Shown: positions 32,550 to 35,340 of the stretch, one piece after another
Position numbering within the stretch: position 1 is the stretch's first letter
Layout: each line of letters opens with the position of its first letter
NCBI GenBank assembly: GCA_040381075.1
Contig: JBEIHX010000035.1
Span: forward strand, 1 to 35,340
Reading direction: 5' to 3'
Source of the DNA: JBEIHX01 sp040381075
Lineage (GTDB): Bacteria > Pseudomonadota > Alphaproteobacteria > Caulobacterales > Aquidulcibacteraceae
Length of the DNA stretch: 35,340 nt
Position numbers and translations under genes: made by a program
The notes under the pieces: generated by a model
Told to the model about the DNA's origin: nothing
The model's input: the letters and a program-made list of their open reading frames with translations, nothing else
Database searches by the model: none

Positions 32550-33635
32550 TCAGGCGCCCGCCCAAACGCGGATCTGCTCGGTCGTGCCCGGCCAGTGCAG
32601 GATGTGCAGGCGGACCGGGGCGTGCGGTCCGCCGTAGGCCGCTTCGATCTGGATGAAGGCCAAAGCGGCTGTTGCGACGGTGAGGGCCCGGCCGAGCCTG
32701 GGCGGATCGCTTGTGACCCGATCTATGAGGCTGAAGATGACGGGCAGCGCGACGAGGATGACGGGTCGGTTCGGCACAGTCGACAGGAGACACACCACCA
32801 ACGCGACGCCAAGCAGAACGACCTGGCTGCGCGTCAATTGCCGGCGCACGGCGACATAGCCGATAACCAGCCAGAACCACCCGAAGGAAAGCCACACATT
32901 CGCCGGGACCCAGGTCCAGTGCAGCGTGTTCAGATCCGGCAGGAAGCCCTTGGCGACCCAGCCGAAGACCTTGGGGTCGCCAAGCGCGGCGAGATAAGCG
33001 GCGTGTGCGCACAGCCCGATGGCAGCGCCGCCGACAATGGCGCCCAGGCGGCCTCCATGCGGGCGCGTGGCGACCAGGAACACGCCAATGCCGACCAGTC
33101 CCTCGACAGGGAGCGCGAGGATCATCAGCGCTGCGCACAGCCCGGCGCTGAGCCAGCTGCGCGCATGGTAGAGTCCCAGCAGCGCCAGGATCCAAAGTGC
33201 ATCAGCCTTGGCGCTCCATCCAAGCACATGGAAGAATACAGGCGAGATGGCGAGCAGCAGGAGCGCAAGGCCCCGGGCCCGGTCGCGGGTGTAGCGCGCC
33301 CAGACGAATGCGATCAGCGCCAACGTCGCAAGGCCGCTCAGCGCGGTGGAAAACACGACCCAGGCGGCGAAGCTGCGCACCTGGAGGACATGGCCGAGCC
33401 AAACCAGGAGGGGTGAATTCTCCAGATGGCGCGCCTCCATGTCGTCGATAGGGGTCCATGGATTGGTGAACAGGTCCATGCTGACGACCGGAGGGGCATT
33501 GAAACGCACTCCGTAGACCAACGAAACCAGCCCAACGAGGCACACCCCCGCAAGGAACATTCGTTGATCCGCCAGGCGGTTCAGTGATGGCAGGTTGATC
33601 GACACGGTCACGGGTGTGTGACGGCTGCAATCCAC
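32550..33635 (-). CDS. Multi-spanning membrane protein, possibly glycan-related
   Basis: I do not recognise the family with confidence. The 361-residue frame has about nine hydrophobic segments. The loop after the first helix has MDLFTNPWTPIDDMEARHLEN, acidic in part, with W-T-P-I-D-D-M-E near the place where GT-C enzymes carry their catalytic Asp. A GT-C type sugar transferase or polymerase is possible but not shown. The start is unsure: GTG 33635 gives a polar 26-residue lead; later GTG codons exist; no ribosome site is clear. It lies upstream of the acyltransferase on the same strand and closes the glycan island on the right. Confidence 0.6.
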   Translation of the reverse strand: MDCSRHTPVTVSINLPSLNRLADQRMFLAGVCLVGLVSLVYGVRFNAPPVVSMDLFTNPWTPIDDMEARHLENSPLLVWLGHVLQVRSFAAWVVFSTALSGLATLALIAFVWARYTRDRARGLALLLLAISPVFFHVLGWSAKADALWILALLGLYHARSWLSAGLCAALMILALPVEGLVGIGVFLVATRPHGGRLGAIVGGAAIGLCAHAAYLAALGDPKVFGWVAKGFLPDLNTLHWTWVPANVWLSFGWFWLVIGYVAVRRQLTRSQVVLLGVALVVCLLSTVPNRPVILVALPVIFSLIDRVTSDPPRLGRALTVATAALAFIQIEAAYGGPHAPVRLHILHWPGTTEQIRVWAGA

Positions 33636-34390
33636 GTGCCAGCAGCAGCGCGCCAGGGCTGTCAGGAGCGGGTCGGCGCCCCTGGCGCGACGTTCGCTCG
33701 AGCGGCGGGCCGATATGCCGGGAGCCTGTCCCGATTGGCGGTTTTCGAGCCGGCGCCCATCAGGATCACGGGGCCAGGCTGGCCGTCACGCCTCGATATC
33801 AGCCGGTTTGGCGATCACATGATCACCGGACCGGCCTGAAGGTTTCCAGCGGCATGGACCGCGGGCGCTGGCCAGTCCACTCATCCCCCGATTTGAGCAG
33901 ACTGGCGCCGCCGCGGCGGATAGCGGCGTCCTCTGTCAGGAAGATACCGGCCACCCCGACGCGACATTGATCTGGCGACTGACGCGCGCCGGTGGGTTGG
34001 TCGCGTGCCGGCTCTCACGCTGCGCCCTGGGACATCTCATGCCGGCGCCGCCATCCCTCTCGACCCCATGCGTGAGCGCTGAGGGTAGCGGCGCCTTCGG
34101 TTTCAGCGGGCATGCTTCACGGCGCCATTGGCCGCGCGCGGACGCTGCGTCCTCCTGCGCGGAGGCCGCGGCGGCGACAGGAGAAACGATACGGCGTGCG
34201 GTCGTTCAATCCTGCGCCACAGCGTTGACCAGTCGGTCGGCCCGGAGCTCTTGACATACTCGCCTCAGCCCGCCCTTCACCCACCAGACAGGAGCGGGCG
34301 AAGACCGAAGTCCAAATCTGTCATTTGACCTGTGACATTGATCCCAGCGCACGCACGGTGGTGCGCAGACAACACCCTGATGCCGCGCTG
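33636..34390. other. 755 bases without a recognisable intact gene
   Basis: This is probably decayed sequence at the island's right border. A minus-strand frame reads without stops from about 34,010 to TGA at 33823-33825 (VGVAGIFLTEDAAIRRGG...SGDEWTGQRP) and looks protein-like but has no clear start. Another, ending at 34206, reads GLRRVCQELRADRLVNAV. I cannot assign either. GATCA-CA-TGATC at 33813-33824 is an inverted repeat. Confidence 0.45.
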
Positions 34391-34918
34391 GCGCTGTGAG
34401 ACCGCGAACAGACTGAGCGTGATGGCGGCGCTGGGCTCTGCGGCAAACTCCGACTTGGACCATTTGCGCCCGCCCGAGGGAAGCATGCCGACGGGGTTTC
34501 TGAACGCAAAGTGAGAAGATGAGCCTGGCGCACAGATCCGCTCGATGGAGAAGCGCCGGAGACGGCGCATCGCCACCCCCCACTGCGGCGAGAACCGTCC
34601 CAACCTCGGTCACGGGCCCGCCCGCTCTCCTGGAGATCTCTGGCCTGTCCTGCGAGGTTTTGTGCAGGGGGCGAATGAGCCCGCCCAGACCGCATGCGCG
34701 GCGCGCCCGCGGCGGATACCTTCCCTCACGCGGCCTTCAAAAGAAGAGTGCTCGAGTTCGAGCACCGAAACGAAGGTCTCGCGGGCGGAGAGTTCAAATC
34801 GATCAAACAGGGCGTCCGGAAATTCTTCCTTGTCCGTGAAGCGGCGATAGAACGTTCAGATCGAAAGGGCCGATCGAAGGGCCCGCGCCGGTAGCGGTCT
34901 CCGGACTTGAGATCTCGC
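34380..34918 (-). pseudogene. Decayed second copy of the tetR gene
   Basis: This stretch matches 14,405-14,935 nearly base for base, in the same direction. Translated fragments read ALFDRFELSARETF, then EVGTVLAA...GGDAPSPALLHRADLCARLIFSLC, then GGRKWSKSEFAAE, each in a different frame from the next. A one-base deletion near 34,689 (GCGGTCTGGGCGG against GCGGTCCATGGCGG), a shift near 34,505 and an extra 13 or so bases near 34,862-34,885 destroy the frame. The first 30-35 codons are absent beyond about 34,918. It cannot make a full regulator. Its nearness to insertion-sequence debris suggests loss of the 5' end by insertion or deletion. Confidence 0.85.
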
Positions 34919-34998
34919 GCATTGCCTCATCCAAAATGTTACCGAAGATTGTCCGCCGATAGGTGTGGCGGCGTCACGGGATCGAATGGCTGGCGCGT

Positions 34999-35168
34999 AT
35001 GGCGGACGGGATCAGCATGGGCGCACGGCGCGAGGTCGTCGCAGCGGTGGCGGAGCGGTATGCTCTCGCGGGGCGGCTCGAAAAGGGCCGAATACTCGAT
35101 GAGCTGACGGCGGTGACGGGGTGGCATCGCGAGCATGCCGCTCGGGCGCTGTCCGCAAGTCGGTCGCT
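34999..35168 (+). mobile_element. Transposase fragment, ISNCY/integrase type, N-terminal part
   Basis: From ATG 34999 the frame reads MADGISMGARREVV and continues AERYALAGRLEKGRILDEL and TAVTGWHREHAARAL, the conserved N-terminal region of a group of DDE integrase/transposases often filed with ISNCY. After about residue 57 the similarity ends, and a different IS protein begins within about 10 bases in another frame. The DDE catalytic domain is missing. Confidence 0.55.
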
Positions 35169-35176
35169 GCGGTCAG

Positions 35177-35340
35177 AAGGCGTGCCGCGACAATCGTCAC
35201 GTCCTCTATCACCGCTGGCCGAAGCTGTGGGACGACCTGGCGCTTGCACGGGGCGACGGACGCCACCCGCGCATCATGAAGGCCCTCGCCCGAGCCGATC
35301 TGCTCATCCTGGATGACTTCGGCCTCAAGCCGCTCGATGC
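35177..35340 (+). mobile_element. istB: IS21-family IstB helper ATPase fragment, runs off window
   Basis: In the frame of 35177 the translation reads KACRDNRHVLYHRWPKLWDDL, then RADLLILDDFGLKPLDA. This is the middle of IstB, with Walker B as LLILDD. IstB is the AAA+ ATPase that assists IS21 transposition. The N-terminal 110 or so residues with Walker A are missing: the fragment begins abruptly next to the ISNCY remnant. The gene continues past the window, so the right portion may be complete. Confidence 0.75.

Overview
This is a high-GC chromosomal segment that looks alphaproteobacterial. The HrpB helicase, the DUF6445 oxygenase-like protein and the DECR1-like reductase fit a Hyphomonadaceae/Maricaulales-type genome, but there is no rRNA or other marker gene, so the placement is tentative. 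No tRNA, rRNA or CRISPR array was seen.

Bases 1-15,100 read as ordinary chromosome. In order they hold the 3' end of a XerC/XerD recombinase, a 2,4-dienoyl-CoA-reductase-like SDR, the helicase HrpB, an IS256-type transposase remnant, a secreted protein with a probable ricin-type trefoil plus a PAN/Apple domain, a GT4-like glycosyltransferase and a degenerate alkaline-phosphatase-superfamily protein. They continue with an unknown 183-residue protein, a HAD phosphatase overlapping a glutathione S-transferase, a hotdog thioesterase coupled to a flavodoxin-fold NAD(P)H oxidoreductase, a DUF6445 protein, an alpha/beta hydrolase and a TetR regulator.

Bases 15,400-33,635 form a surface-glycan island. 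A minus-strand operon (24,209 down to 15,407) encodes three paralogous GT2 proteins of about 740 residues, then a plain GT2 and a GT8. Diverging from it is a fourth relative in which the GT2 part is degenerate but the C-terminal NodB polysaccharide deacetylase is intact. The three GT2 proteins show the reverse: a good GT2 domain and a NodB-like domain that has lost its catalytic residues. An ABC exporter, GalE, a fifth GT2 paralog that lacks the NodB domain, an O-acyltransferase and a multi-spanning membrane protein complete the island. Together they could supply UDP-galactose, build a glycan or glycolipid, trim it, acylate it and move it across the membrane; the product itself is not known.

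The island lies between two same-direction copies of one tetR gene about 20 kb apart. The left copy (14,415-15,026) is intact and faces a truncated epimerase. The right copy (about 34,380-34,918) is broken by indels and lies against fused fragments of two unrelated insertion sequences (34,999 to the window end).

A second theme is minisatellites at gene borders. At least six unrelated short tandem repeats (units of 14-31 bp) sit between genes or at the very start or end of a gene. In two cases (hrpB and the first GT2 paralog) the array runs right up to a GTG codon that appears to be the true start.
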